21,196 nt of DNA, from NCBI GenBank assembly GCA_022865725.1, contig JALHTP010000055.1:1-21196 (forward strand), in the 5' to 3' direction. Made by a program: the position numbers and the translations under genes. The notes beneath the pieces were generated by a model that was given only the letters and a program-made list of their open reading frames with translations, was not told the origin of the DNA and searched no databases. This document shows, piece by piece, positions 15,285 through 21,196 of the stretch. The DNA is from Methyloceanibacter sp. (GTDB lineage Bacteria; Pseudomonadota; Alphaproteobacteria; Rhizobiales; Methyloligellaceae). Within the stretch, counting starts at the first letter, position 1; each line of letters opens with the position of its first letter.

Positions 15285-15609
15285 TATCGCCTGGGTCGAG
15301 TTTGATCCAATCCGAGGAACCGAACAGGCGGGGCGTCGGCCAGCCCTTCTTATCACCAATCGCGCCTATCACGAGTTGACCGTCCGTGCTGTTGTCTGTC
15401 CCATCACAAAAACCGGACGCGCATGGCCATTCTACGTGGCCATCCCTCTGACGTGTGAAACGCGGGGTTTTGTCCTTGTCGATCAGGTGCGCGCGATCGA
15501 CCGCTCGCAACGTATGTTCGACATCATTGAGACGGTGTCCCCAGACTTTCTTGCTGAAATTCGCGGCCATTTAGCTGCGTTGCTTGGCATTTCAATAGTT
15601 CAGGGCTGA
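15265..15609 (+). CDS. mazF: MazF/PemK-family mRNA-cleaving toxin
   Basis: MazF-type toxins are sequence-specific endoribonucleases that cut mRNA and stop growth. The 114-residue length is normal. Family motifs are WVEFDPIRGTEQAGRRPALLITN near the start (the conserved arginine is in GRRPAL), VVCPITKTGRAWPFYVAIP in the middle, and GFVLVDQVRAIDRSQRM, which carries the usual DQ-R pattern. The start overlaps the antitoxin gene by 20 bp. All motifs are intact, so the toxin looks functional. It ends 95 bp before ilvC. Confidence 0.93.
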   Translation: MQPDADDIAWVEFDPIRGTEQAGRRPALLITNRAYHELTVRAVVCPITKTGRAWPFYVAIPLTCETRGFVLVDQVRAIDRSQRMFDIIETVSPDFLAEIRGHLAALLGISIVQG

Positions 15610-15704
15610 GAGCAGCGGCCCGCAACCCCTTGCAAATCCGCTCCCCGGGCGGCACAACACGGGCCGAATAGCACCAGTCGTCTAAAGGGCAGGGAACAGT
15701 CGCA

Positions 15705-16724
15705 ATGCGCGTTTATTACGATCGGGATGCCGATCTCAATCTGATCAAAGGCAAGAAGGTCGCCATCATCGGCTATGGCAGCCAGGGCCATGCGCATGCG
15801 CTGAATCTCAAGGATTCAGGCGTGAAGGACGTGGCCGTGGGCTTGCGCGCGGGCTCGCCCTCCGCCGCCAAGGCGCAAGCCGCCGGTCTCAAGGTCATGA
15901 ACGTGCCCGAGGCCGCCAAATGGGCCGACGTGGTGATGATGCTGACCCCCGACGAGCTCCAGTCCGAGATCTGGCAGCGGGATCTGAAGCCCAACATGAA
16001 GCAGGGCTCGGCGCTGTTCTTCGCCCACGGCCTCAACATCCATTTCAACCTGATCGAGCCGCGCCCCGACATGGATATCTGCATGGTCGCGCCCAAGGGA
16101 CCGGGCCATACCGTGCGCGCCGAATATGCCCGCGGCGCCGGCGTGCCCTGCCTGATGGCCATCGCCCAGGACAAGACAGGCAACGCGCACGACCTCACGC
16201 TGTCTTATGCGGCGGCCATCGGCGGCGGCCGCGCCGGCATCATCGAGACGAGCTTCCGCGAGGAATGCGAGAGCGATTTGTTTGGCGAGCAGGCGGTCTT
16301 GTGCGGCGGTCTGGTCGAGCTGATGCGGAACGGCTACGAGACGCTGGTCGAGGCGGGCTACGCGCCGGAGATGGCCTATTTCGAATGCGTGCACGAGGTG
16401 AAGCTGATCGTCGACCTCATCTATGAGGGCGGCATCGCCAATATGAACTACTCGGTCTCCAACACCGCCGAATATGGCGAATATGTCTCGGGCCCGCGCG
16501 TGGTGGGCAAGGCGAGCAAGGAGGCGATGAAGCAGATCCTCGACGACATCCAGTCCGGCAAGTTCGTCAAGGATTGGATGCTGGAGAACCGCGTCAACCA
16601 GACGAGCTTCAAGGCGATGCGCGCGAAATGCGACAGCCACGACATGGAGGTCGTGGGCAAGCGCTTGCGCGACATGATGCCGTGGATTGCCGAGCGCAAG
16701 ATGGTCGACAAGAGCAAGAACTAG
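15705..16724 (+). CDS. ilvC: Ketol-acid reductoisomerase
   Basis: It isomerises and reduces acetohydroxyacids, the second step of branched-chain amino acid synthesis, with NADPH and Mg2+. The 339-residue protein is a class I (short) enzyme. The dinucleotide-binding motif GYGSQGHAHALNLKDSG starts at residue 23. The metal and substrate residues lie in APKGPGHTVRAEY and ETSFREECESDLFGEQAV, and EGGIANMNYSVSNTAEYG is intact. A ribosome site (AGGGA) lies about 10 nt before the ATG. The gene follows ilvN after a 0.8-kb interruption by a toxin-antitoxin pair. Confidence 0.97.
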   Translation: MRVYYDRDADLNLIKGKKVAIIGYGSQGHAHALNLKDSGVKDVAVGLRAGSPSAAKAQAAGLKVMNVPEAAKWADVVMMLTPDELQSEIWQRDLKPNMKQGSALFFAHGLNIHFNLIEPRPDMDICMVAPKGPGHTVRAEYARGAGVPCLMAIAQDKTGNAHDLTLSYAAAIGGGRAGIIETSFREECESDLFGEQAVLCGGLVELMRNGYETLVEAGYAPEMAYFECVHEVKLIVDLIYEGGIANMNYSVSNTAEYGEYVSGPRVVGKASKEAMKQILDDIQSGKFVKDWMLENRVNQTSFKAMRAKCDSHDMEVVGKRLRDMMPWIAERKMVDKSKN

Positions 16725-16726
16725 TC

Positions 16727-17263
16727 GTGCTGATCGTGCGCTACGCCAAGATCGTAATGAGCCTCGTGCTGGCGTCCTTCTGCCTGCTCGTCACCTTCGA
16801 CAACATCACCGACTACGCCACGAACTATCTCTTCGTCGAGCATGTGCTCAGCATGGACACGACCTTTCACGGCAATGCGCTGATGTACCGCTCGATCGAC
16901 AGCCCCGTGCTGTGGCAGATCGCTTACGCGGGGATCATCCCCGCCGAGGGCGCGACCGGCGCCCTGTTTCTCGCCGGGGCCGTTCGCCTGTTTCAGGCGC
17001 GCAACGCGCCGGCCGCGGTGTTCAACGAGGCCAGGGCCTTGACGATCGCCGCCTGCGTGCTCGCCTTCCTCGTCTGGTTCCTCGGCTTCATGGTGGTTGC
17101 CGGCGAATGGTTCGCCATGTGGCAGTCCGCGACGTGGAACGGCCAGGAGGGCGCCTTCCGCTTCTACACGGCGGTGCTCGCCGTGCTGATCTTCGTCAAT
17201 CAGCCCGACGGCGACCTCAGCGCCGCCCCCAAGCGCCGCCGCACCGACAAGAAGAAGGCGTAG
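16727..17263 (+). CDS. DUF2165-family membrane protein
   Basis: This is a predicted inner-membrane protein of unknown function. It has 178 residues from a GTG at 16727, only 2 bp after the ilvC stop. A second GTG at 16736 and an ATG at 16757 are alternative starts. Four membrane segments are visible (roughly 6-24, 63-84, 103-125 and 142-160). The motif FDNITDYATNYLFVEHVLSMDTTF in two parts, followed by WQIAYAGIIPAEG, is typical of DUF2165. The C-terminus is short and basic (KRRRTDKKKA). Close spacing suggests read-through from ilvC. Confidence 0.8.
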   Translation: MLIVRYAKIVMSLVLASFCLLVTFDNITDYATNYLFVEHVLSMDTTFHGNALMYRSIDSPVLWQIAYAGIIPAEGATGALFLAGAVRLFQARNAPAAVFNEARALTIAACVLAFLVWFLGFMVVAGEWFAMWQSATWNGQEGAFRFYTAVLAVLIFVNQPDGDLSAAPKRRRTDKKKA

Positions 17264-17297
17264 CGGCGAGTGGAGCCGCCGACGGGACAGCCAAGCC

Positions 17298-19121
17298 ATG
17301 GCACCGCCGCTCCTCTTTCTTAAGGACATCGGTCTGACCTTCGGCGGCACGCCCCTGCTCGCCGGCGCGGACCTGTCGATCGGCCCGTTCGAGCGGCTGT
17401 GTCTGGTGGGCCGCAACGGCTCGGGCAAGTCGACCCTGCTCAAGATCGCCGCGGGAATGATCGAGCCTGATACCGGCACCCGTTTCGTGCAACCCTCGGT
17501 GACCATCCGCTATCTGCCGCAAAGCCCTGATCTGTCCGGCTTCGCGACCACGTCCGCCTTCGTCGAGGCCGGGCTCGCGCCGGGCGACGATCCCCACCGC
17601 GCGCGCTATCTCCTGGAAAGCCTCGGACTGACCGGCGCGGAAGACCCCGCGCATCTGTCGGGCGGCGAAAGCCGGCGTGCTGCGCTCGCCCGCGTGCTGG
17701 CCCCTGAGCCCGACATTCTCCTGCTCGACGAGCCCACCAACCATCTCGACGTCGTCGCCATCGAGGGCTTGGAGGCGGTGCTCAAGACCATGCGCTCGGC
17801 CATGGTCCTGATCAGCCACGACCGGCGCTTCCTGGAAAACCTTTCGCAAGCGACGCTCTGGCTAGACCGCGGCACCACGCGCCGGCTGGACAAGGGCTTC
17901 GCCGCCTTCGAGGTCTGGCGCGACGCCATCCTGGAGGCCGAGGAGATCGAACGCCACAAGCTCGACCGCCGCATCGTGCAGGAGGAGCATTGGCTCCGCT
18001 ATGGGGTGAGCGCCAGGCGCAAGCGCAACCAGCGCCGCCTCGAAGATCTGATCGGGCTTCGCGGCGACCGCAAGCAGGCGATCGCTGCCCGCGCTTCCGG
18101 CGACGTGAAGCTCACGGTGCAGGACGCCAAGGAGGCGGGCAAGAAAGTCATCGAGGCGCGGCGCGTCACCAAATCCTATGGCGACCTCACTCTGGTCCGT
18201 GACTTCAGCATCAAGATCGCCCGGGGCGACCGGGTCGGCATCGTGGGTCCGAACGGCGCGGGCAAGACGACGCTCATCAATCTGCTCACCGGCGCGCTTG
18301 CTCCCGACACCGGCAGCGTGCATCTCGGCACCAATCTCGAAATCGCTACGCTGGACCAGCGGCGCGAAAGTCTCGACCCCGAGGCGTCGGTCGCCGCCAC
18401 GCTTACCGGCGGCAGCAGCGATTCGGTGATCATCGGCGGGGAGTCCCGCCACGTCATCTCCTACATGAAGGATTTTCTGTTCAAGCCGGAACAGGCGCGC
18501 ACCCCGGTCAAGGCGTTGTCGGGCGGCGAGCGGGGGAGACTGATCCTGGCCGTGGCGCTGGCCCGTCCCTCCAACCTGCTGGTGCTGGACGAGCCCACCA
18601 ACGATCTCGACCTGGAAACGCTCGACCTCCTCCAGGAGATGCTCGCGAGCTATCCGGGAACGCTCCTCCTGGTCAGCCACGACCGCGACTTCCTCGACCG
18701 CACCGTCACCTCGGTGCTCGCGTCAGAGGGAGACGGGCGATGGATCGAATATGCGGGCGGCTATTCCGACATGGTGGCGCAGCGCGGGGCGGGCGTGAGC
18801 GCGCCGTCGCGCATCAAGCCGCCGGCGCCGAAAGCGGCGCGACCGGCGTCTTCGGCGCGCCGCGCCGCTTCGGAGCCGCGCAAGCGCCTCAGTCCCACCG
18901 AGCAACATGCTTTGAGGACCGCGCCCGCCCGCATCGCGGCCATTTACGAGGAGATCCGCCGGCTGGAGCATCTGCTCGCCGACAGCGGCTTCTATGCAAG
19001 CGACCGCGAGGGCTTTGCCGCGACGGGAGCCAAGCTCGCAGCGGCCCAAGCCGAGCTCGTTGCGGCGGAGGAAGAATGGCTCCGGCTCGAATTGTTGCGC
19101 GAAGAAGTTCAAGGGGCCTAG
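17298..19121 (+). CDS. uup: ABC-F ATPase, Uup type
   Basis: ABC-F proteins have two ATPase cassettes and no membrane domain, and they act on ribosomes. The Uup branch is linked to ribosome quality control and genome stability. The 607-residue protein has cassette 1 with Walker A GRNGSGKST (38-46), signature LSGGESRRAALAR, Walker B ILLLDEPTNHLD and switch ISHDRRF. The linker (about 210-255) is charged, with HWLRYGVSARRKRNQRRLEDL in segments, as in Uup. Cassette 2 has GPNGAGKTT (317-325), LSGGERGRLILA, LLVLDEPTNDLD and VSHDRDF. A C-terminal coiled-coil-like domain (about 530-605) supports Uup. All catalytic motifs are intact. Confidence 0.92.
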   Translation: MAPPLLFLKDIGLTFGGTPLLAGADLSIGPFERLCLVGRNGSGKSTLLKIAAGMIEPDTGTRFVQPSVTIRYLPQSPDLSGFATTSAFVEAGLAPGDDPHRARYLLESLGLTGAEDPAHLSGGESRRAALARVLAPEPDILLLDEPTNHLDVVAIEGLEAVLKTMRSAMVLISHDRRFLENLSQATLWLDRGTTRRLDKGFAAFEVWRDAILEAEEIERHKLDRRIVQEEHWLRYGVSARRKRNQRRLEDLIGLRGDRKQAIAARASGDVKLTVQDAKEAGKKVIEARRVTKSYGDLTLVRDFSIKIARGDRVGIVGPNGAGKTTLINLLTGALAPDTGSVHLGTNLEIATLDQRRESLDPEASVAATLTGGSSDSVIIGGESRHVISYMKDFLFKPEQARTPVKALSGGERGRLILAVALARPSNLLVLDEPTNDLDLETLDLLQEMLASYPGTLLLVSHDRDFLDRTVTSVLASEGDGRWIEYAGGYSDMVAQRGAGVSAPSRIKPPAPKAARPASSARRAASEPRKRLSPTEQHALRTAPARIAAIYEEIRRLEHLLADSGFYASDREGFAATGAKLAAAQAELVAAEEEWLRLELLREEVQGA

Positions 19122-19171
19122 CACAGGTGGTCAAGCCGGCCGGCTTAACCCGGCAAGCAAGGATGTCTCGC

Positions 19172-19582
19172 ATGACGGACCGCAGCGAGATTGAAACGCT
19201 GGTCCGGGGGCTTTGCGCCGCCCGGGTTGCAGGCGACATGGACGTGCTTCGGCGCGGCTACGCCGACCACGCCACGTTCAGGATCGTAGGCTCTCCCGCG
19301 TGGGGCGCGCTGACTGCGCCCCTGAGCGGTCATGCCAAGATCATGGCCCGGTTCGAGTCCATGATCGCCAATTTTGCGCTCAGCGACTTCGCCATTCTCG
19401 ATCTGTTCGTCGATGGCAACAAGGCTGCCGTCCGCTGGCGAGCGACCGTGCACCGTGCGGAGACCAAAGATGAGTCCACCACCGAGATCGCTCAATTCCT
19501 GGACGTCGAGAATGGCCAGGTGATCTCTTTGGTCGAGTTCCTCGACACGGCGCTGGCCATGCAGGTCCTGGACGGCAAATAG
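19172..19582 (+). CDS. NTF2/SnoaL-like small protein
   Basis: This is a 136-residue soluble protein of the cystatin-like NTF2/SnoaL fold. The pattern LVRGLCAARVAGDMDVLRRGYADHATFRIVG, then GHAKIMARFESMI and VRWRATVHRAETKD, ending in GQVISLVEFLDTALA, fits the family. Members include enzymes and small-ligand binders, so the substrate cannot be told. I prefer the ATG at 19172, since AAGG lies 9 nt before it. An ATG at 19163 would add MSR. A 14-bp palindrome (19133-19146) lies in the short gap after the ABC-F gene. Confidence 0.75.
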   Translation: MTDRSEIETLVRGLCAARVAGDMDVLRRGYADHATFRIVGSPAWGALTAPLSGHAKIMARFESMIANFALSDFAILDLFVDGNKAAVRWRATVHRAETKDESTTEIAQFLDVENGQVISLVEFLDTALAMQVLDGK

Positions 19583-19812
19583 GGCGTGGAACCGGCTTAT
19601 CCCCGCCCCCCAACCTCCGTTACACTAACCCCACCTCGTCCGCTTGAGGGGCGTTCTCATGAGGCGTCGTGAGGCGGGACGGGGTGCGGTGCCCGCGGGT
19701 CTGGTTCGCAAGCCAGGCACTCGGGCGGCGCCGGAGCTCCGCCCGGGTCCACTACGAGGCCTTGCCAGGAGCTGGCTGACGACCGTGAGGTCTACATCAA
19801 ACGCGATCCGTC

Positions 19813-19831
19813 CCTCTCTCGCGGAGAGAGG
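19813..19831. repeat. Palindrome CCTCTCTC-gcg-GAGAGAGG
   Basis: A perfect 8-bp inverted repeat with a 3-nt loop. It is followed by an A-rich stretch (aataaaaagaaga), so on the minus strand the hairpin has T-rich sequence before it, not after. It is not a terminator for the plus strand and is likely part of a dispersed element. Confidence 0.6.
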
Positions 19832-19910
19832 ATCAGAATAAAAAGAAGAGACGGGCCAGCGGGACACTTACGGCGAAAGCGCGGCCCGGCGTTGTCAAAT
19901 CGCCGCAAGT

Positions 19911-19943
19911 GCTCATGTTGCGCTATCGCTTCGCTACATGAGC
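19911..19943. repeat. Hairpin GCTCATGT/ACATGAGC
   Basis: Perfect 8-bp arms at 19911-19918 and 19936-19943 with a 17-nt loop. It belongs to the repeat-rich stretch and ends 4 bp before the next, larger hairpin. Confidence 0.6.
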
Positions 19944-19947
19944 GCGT

Positions 19948-20023
19948 ATGGCGCGCCGGAAGGCGCCCGCGCGGTCCTCGCCAGGATCGCGACACCATAG
20001 GTTTGCGTCTTTCGGCGCGCCAT
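19948..20023. repeat. Large hairpin with 19-bp stem
   Basis: The arms 19948-19966 and 20005-20023 pair over 19 positions. The outer 11 bp are perfect (ATGGCGCGCCG with CGGCGCGCCAT), and the inner 8 include two G-U pairs. The loop is 38 nt. This is the strongest inverted repeat in the window after the tmRNA, and would fold stably in either RNA strand. Confidence 0.75.
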
Positions 20024-20110
20024 CCCCTCACTTGCGAGGGGCAGATCAGCAAACCCCGGACGCCTGAACGCGTCGCGGCAAGGAGAACGCATGTCTCATC
20101 CCCCTCACCC

Positions 20111-20157
20111 TTTCCGCCATGCGACTTGCGAGCTTCGCCGCAAGATCGCGGCGGAAA
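20111..20157. repeat. Nested hairpin TTTCCGCC/GGCGGAAA
   Basis: Outer 8-bp arms at 20111-20118 and 20150-20157 enclose an inner 6-bp stem CTTGCG/CGCAAG (20125-20130/20139-20144). An imperfect C/G-rich hairpin follows at 20161-20181. Confidence 0.6.
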
Positions 20158-20212
20158 AGCCCTCTCCCCGCAGGGGCGAGGAGAAACTTGTGGCGTCGCA
20201 GCGAGTCTCAAT

Positions 20213-20257
20213 CCTCTCCCCTTGGGGGAGAGGACGGCGAGCGTCTAACCGCTCGCC
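20213..20257. repeat. Double hairpin repeat element
   Basis: A 9-bp perfect stem CCTCTCCCC/GGGGAGAGG (20213-20221/20225-20233) is followed directly by an 8-bp stem GGCGAGCG/CGCTCGCC (20236-20243/20250-20257). The layout (C-rich hairpin, then a second GC hairpin, then GGGTGAGAGGG) resembles the miaA-kup element at 9560, so both may be members of one broad repeat type. Confidence 0.6.
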
Positions 20258-20315
20258 GGGTGAGAGGGACCGAGCCTGGTTGCTGGTGTTGCTTTGGGCA
20301 GCTTAGCCTGCACAC

Positions 20316-20344
20316 TTGCCCTGGGTCGGGCTTCGCACTATTTT
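20316..20344 (+). promoter_or_regulatory. Candidate sigma-70 promoter of the leuA leader
   Basis: TTGCCC (20316-20321) and TATTTT (20339-20344) are separated by exactly 17 bp. The predicted start is near 20351, which would place the ribosome site AGGAG (20349-20353) at the very 5' end of the transcript, so the start may lie slightly upstream or the promoter call may be off by a few bases. Confidence 0.45.
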
Positions 20345-20365
20345 CGGAAGGAGAACAGGTGATCC

Positions 20366-20476
20366 ATGCAGCGTTTGAACAGGCAGATTGGGATGAAGGC
20401 GGGCGCGATTTCGCGTATCCCGGCCGCGCCCGCCTGCGCGCTGCGTCTTGCCAGCCTCGTCCTTAGACGCCCCTGA
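20366..20476 (+). CDS. Putative leucine-rich leader peptide upstream of leuA
   Basis: A 36-codon frame runs from ATG 20366 to TGA 20474-20476. It contains Leu codons at positions 26, 28, 31 and 33 (CTG, CTT, CTC, CTT) plus a Val codon at 32, that is four Leu in eight codons near the end. AGGAG lies 12 nt upstream, which is rather long. The Leu codons sit inside a hairpin whose right arm touches the next hairpin. This is the layout of amino-acid-responsive leaders, and the next gene makes leucine. A competing GTG frame from 20359 has better ribosome spacing and no Leu cluster. The peptide is a prediction. Confidence 0.5.
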   Translation: MQRLNRQIGMKAGAISRIPAAPACALRLASLVLRRP

Positions 20477-20572
20477 GCTCCGGCGGTCTCGCTTAAAGCG
20501 AGGCGGGCGTTCAGGGGATGGCAATCTAAACCCGAGACAATTCAAGCGGCTTGCCAGTCATGCTAGACTGGC
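20443..20572 (+). promoter_or_regulatory. Candidate attenuator hairpins of the leuA leader
   Basis: Three hairpins follow in order. A is GCGTCT/AGACGC (20443-20448/20465-20470), over the Leu codons. B is CCCCTGA/TCAGGGG (20470-20476/20511-20517), enclosing CTCGC/GCGAG (20488-20492/20498-20502). C is GCCAGTC/GACTGGC (20553-20559/20566-20572). A and B share base 20470, and the CTTGCCAG at 20448-20455 repeats at 20550-20557, so the right arm of C could pair with either copy. No U run follows B or C, so a standard intrinsic terminator is not shown. Control could act on leuA translation instead. Confidence 0.45.
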
Positions 20573-20595
20573 GCCCAAGCTTAAGGACGAGACCG

Positions 20596-21196
20596 ATGGA
20601 GTCCAACCAGGATAACGCCCCTAAGGCGGAACGGCGCGCGGACAGCGACCGCGTCGTCATTTTCGACACGACCTTGCGCGACGGCGAGCAATGCCCCGGC
20701 GCCACCATGACCTTCGACGAGAAGCTCGAAGTGGCCGAGCTCCTCGACGAGATGGGTGTCGACATCATCGAGGCGGGTTTCCCGATCGCTTCGGAAGGGG
20801 ATTTCAACAGCGTCCAGGAGATCTCCCGCCGCGCCAAGACTGCGGTGATCTGCGGGCTGGCGCGCGCGCAGTTCAAGGACATCGACCGTTGCGCGGAGGC
20901 GATCAAGCCTGCGGTGCGGGGGCGTATCCACACTTTCATCGGCACCTCGCCGCTGCATCGCAAATATCAGATGGGGATCGACGAGAAGGAAGTGCTGGAG
21001 CGGGTCACGGCCTCGGTCACGCGCGCGCGAAGCTATACCGACGATGTCGAATGGTCGGCGATGGACGCGACGCGCACCGAGCATGACTTCCTCTGCCGCT
21101 GCGTCGAGGCCGCCATCAAGGCAGGCGCCACCACCGTCAACATTCCGGACACCGTCGGCTACGCCACGCCCGACGAGTTCGCGAGCCTCATCCGCA
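20596..21196 (+). CDS. leuA: 2-Isopropylmalate synthase (5' part, cut by window)
   Basis: It condenses 2-ketoisovalerate with acetyl-CoA, the committed step of leucine synthesis. The first 200 residues are present. After a 15-residue polar start, the HMGL-like TIM barrel opens with VVIFDTTLRDGEQCPGATMT, holding the catalytic Arg-Asp pair and the first metal ligand. DIIEAGFPIASEGDF, HTFIGTSPLHRKYQM and TTVNIPDTVGYATPDEF follow as in LeuA. GGACGAG lies about 6 nt before the ATG. The C-terminal leucine-binding regulatory domain is outside the window. A probable leucine-responsive leader precedes it. Confidence 0.95.
   Translation, partial: MESNQDNAPKAERRADSDRVVIFDTTLRDGEQCPGATMTFDEKLEVAELLDEMGVDIIEAGFPIASEGDFNSVQEISRRAKTAVICGLARAQFKDIDRCAEAIKPAVRGRIHTFIGTSPLHRKYQMGIDEKEVLERVTASVTRARSYTDDVEWSAMDATRTEHDFLCRCVEAAIKAGATTVNIPDTVGYATPDEFASLIR

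Larger units (their letters stand above)
19583..20315. other. Gene-free region rich in palindromic repeats
   Basis: About 730 bp between the NTF2-like gene and the leuA promoter hold no convincing protein-coding gene. The open frames here are short, arginine- and proline-rich and carry no recognisable domain. The stretch contains at least seven separate hairpins, listed individually where strongest. It looks like a mosaic of dispersed intergenic repeats of the kind common in Hyphomicrobiales. Confidence 0.65.

Noticed and set aside
19769..19810. Short gene-like stretch ELADDREVYIKRDP in the repeat-rich gap, perhaps a gene remnant.
   Set aside because: It has no start, no matching upstream frame and no family I can name, and it runs straight into a palindromic repeat. 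Too weak to call a pseudogene.
20359..20466. GTG frame with good ribosome-site spacing just before leuA.
   Set aside because: The 35-residue product shows no leucine clustering or domain. The overlapping ATG frame fits the leader role better, although this one is not fully excluded.

Overview
The window is high-GC, gene-dense DNA from an alphaproteobacterium, most likely of the order Hyphomicrobiales (Rhizobiales). The evidence is a circularly permuted two-piece tmRNA gene, an alpha-type SspB, the order thyA-folA-hflK-hflC-DUF2065-degP-miaA, and a rhizobial-type IlvB. I cannot name a genus. Both edges cut genes: the 3' part of a glutaminase gene is missing at position 1, and leuA runs off the end at 21196.

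Left part (1-3080, minus strand). In transcription order this holds a small PepSY-like exported protein, the tmRNA gene ssrA (about 2712-2381), sspB, and a multidomain glutaminase (glutaminase + STAS + the start of a cyclic-nucleotide-binding domain). ssrA and sspB lie together, so the gene that tags stalled proteins sits beside the gene for the adaptor that delivers tagged proteins to ClpXP. Ahead of the glutaminase are a sigma-54-like promoter and four 17-bp tandem repeats.

Middle part (3163-11589). The plus-strand genes thyA and folA (overlapping; dTMP and tetrahydrofolate synthesis) are followed by a membrane protein-quality-control group: hflK, hflC, a DUF2065 membrane peptide and a DegP/Do periplasmic protease. 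miaA (tRNA modification) follows 7 bp later. A palindromic intergenic repeat separates miaA from the convergent potassium transporter gene kup.

Right part (11590-21196, plus strand). This is a branched-chain amino acid region: ilvB, a UPF0114/YqhA-like membrane protein, ilvN, a MazEF-type toxin-antitoxin pair with a clear operator, ilvC, a DUF2165 membrane protein, an ABC-F ATPase (Uup type), an NTF2/SnoaL-like protein, about 730 bp of dispersed palindromic repeats, and leuA. Upstream of leuA I find a promoter, a 36-codon leader ORF with four Leu codons among eight near its end, and overlapping hairpins. This is a plausible leucine-responsive leader. ilvB, ilvN, ilvC and leuA supply the acetohydroxyacid synthase, reductoisomerase and isopropylmalate synthase steps of Val/Ile/Leu synthesis.

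Most of the window is ordinary core genome. The items most worth attention are the tmRNA with its sspB neighbour, the leuA leader, the toxin-antitoxin pair lodged between ilvN and ilvC, the glutaminase fusion with its regulatory region, and the repeat clusters.
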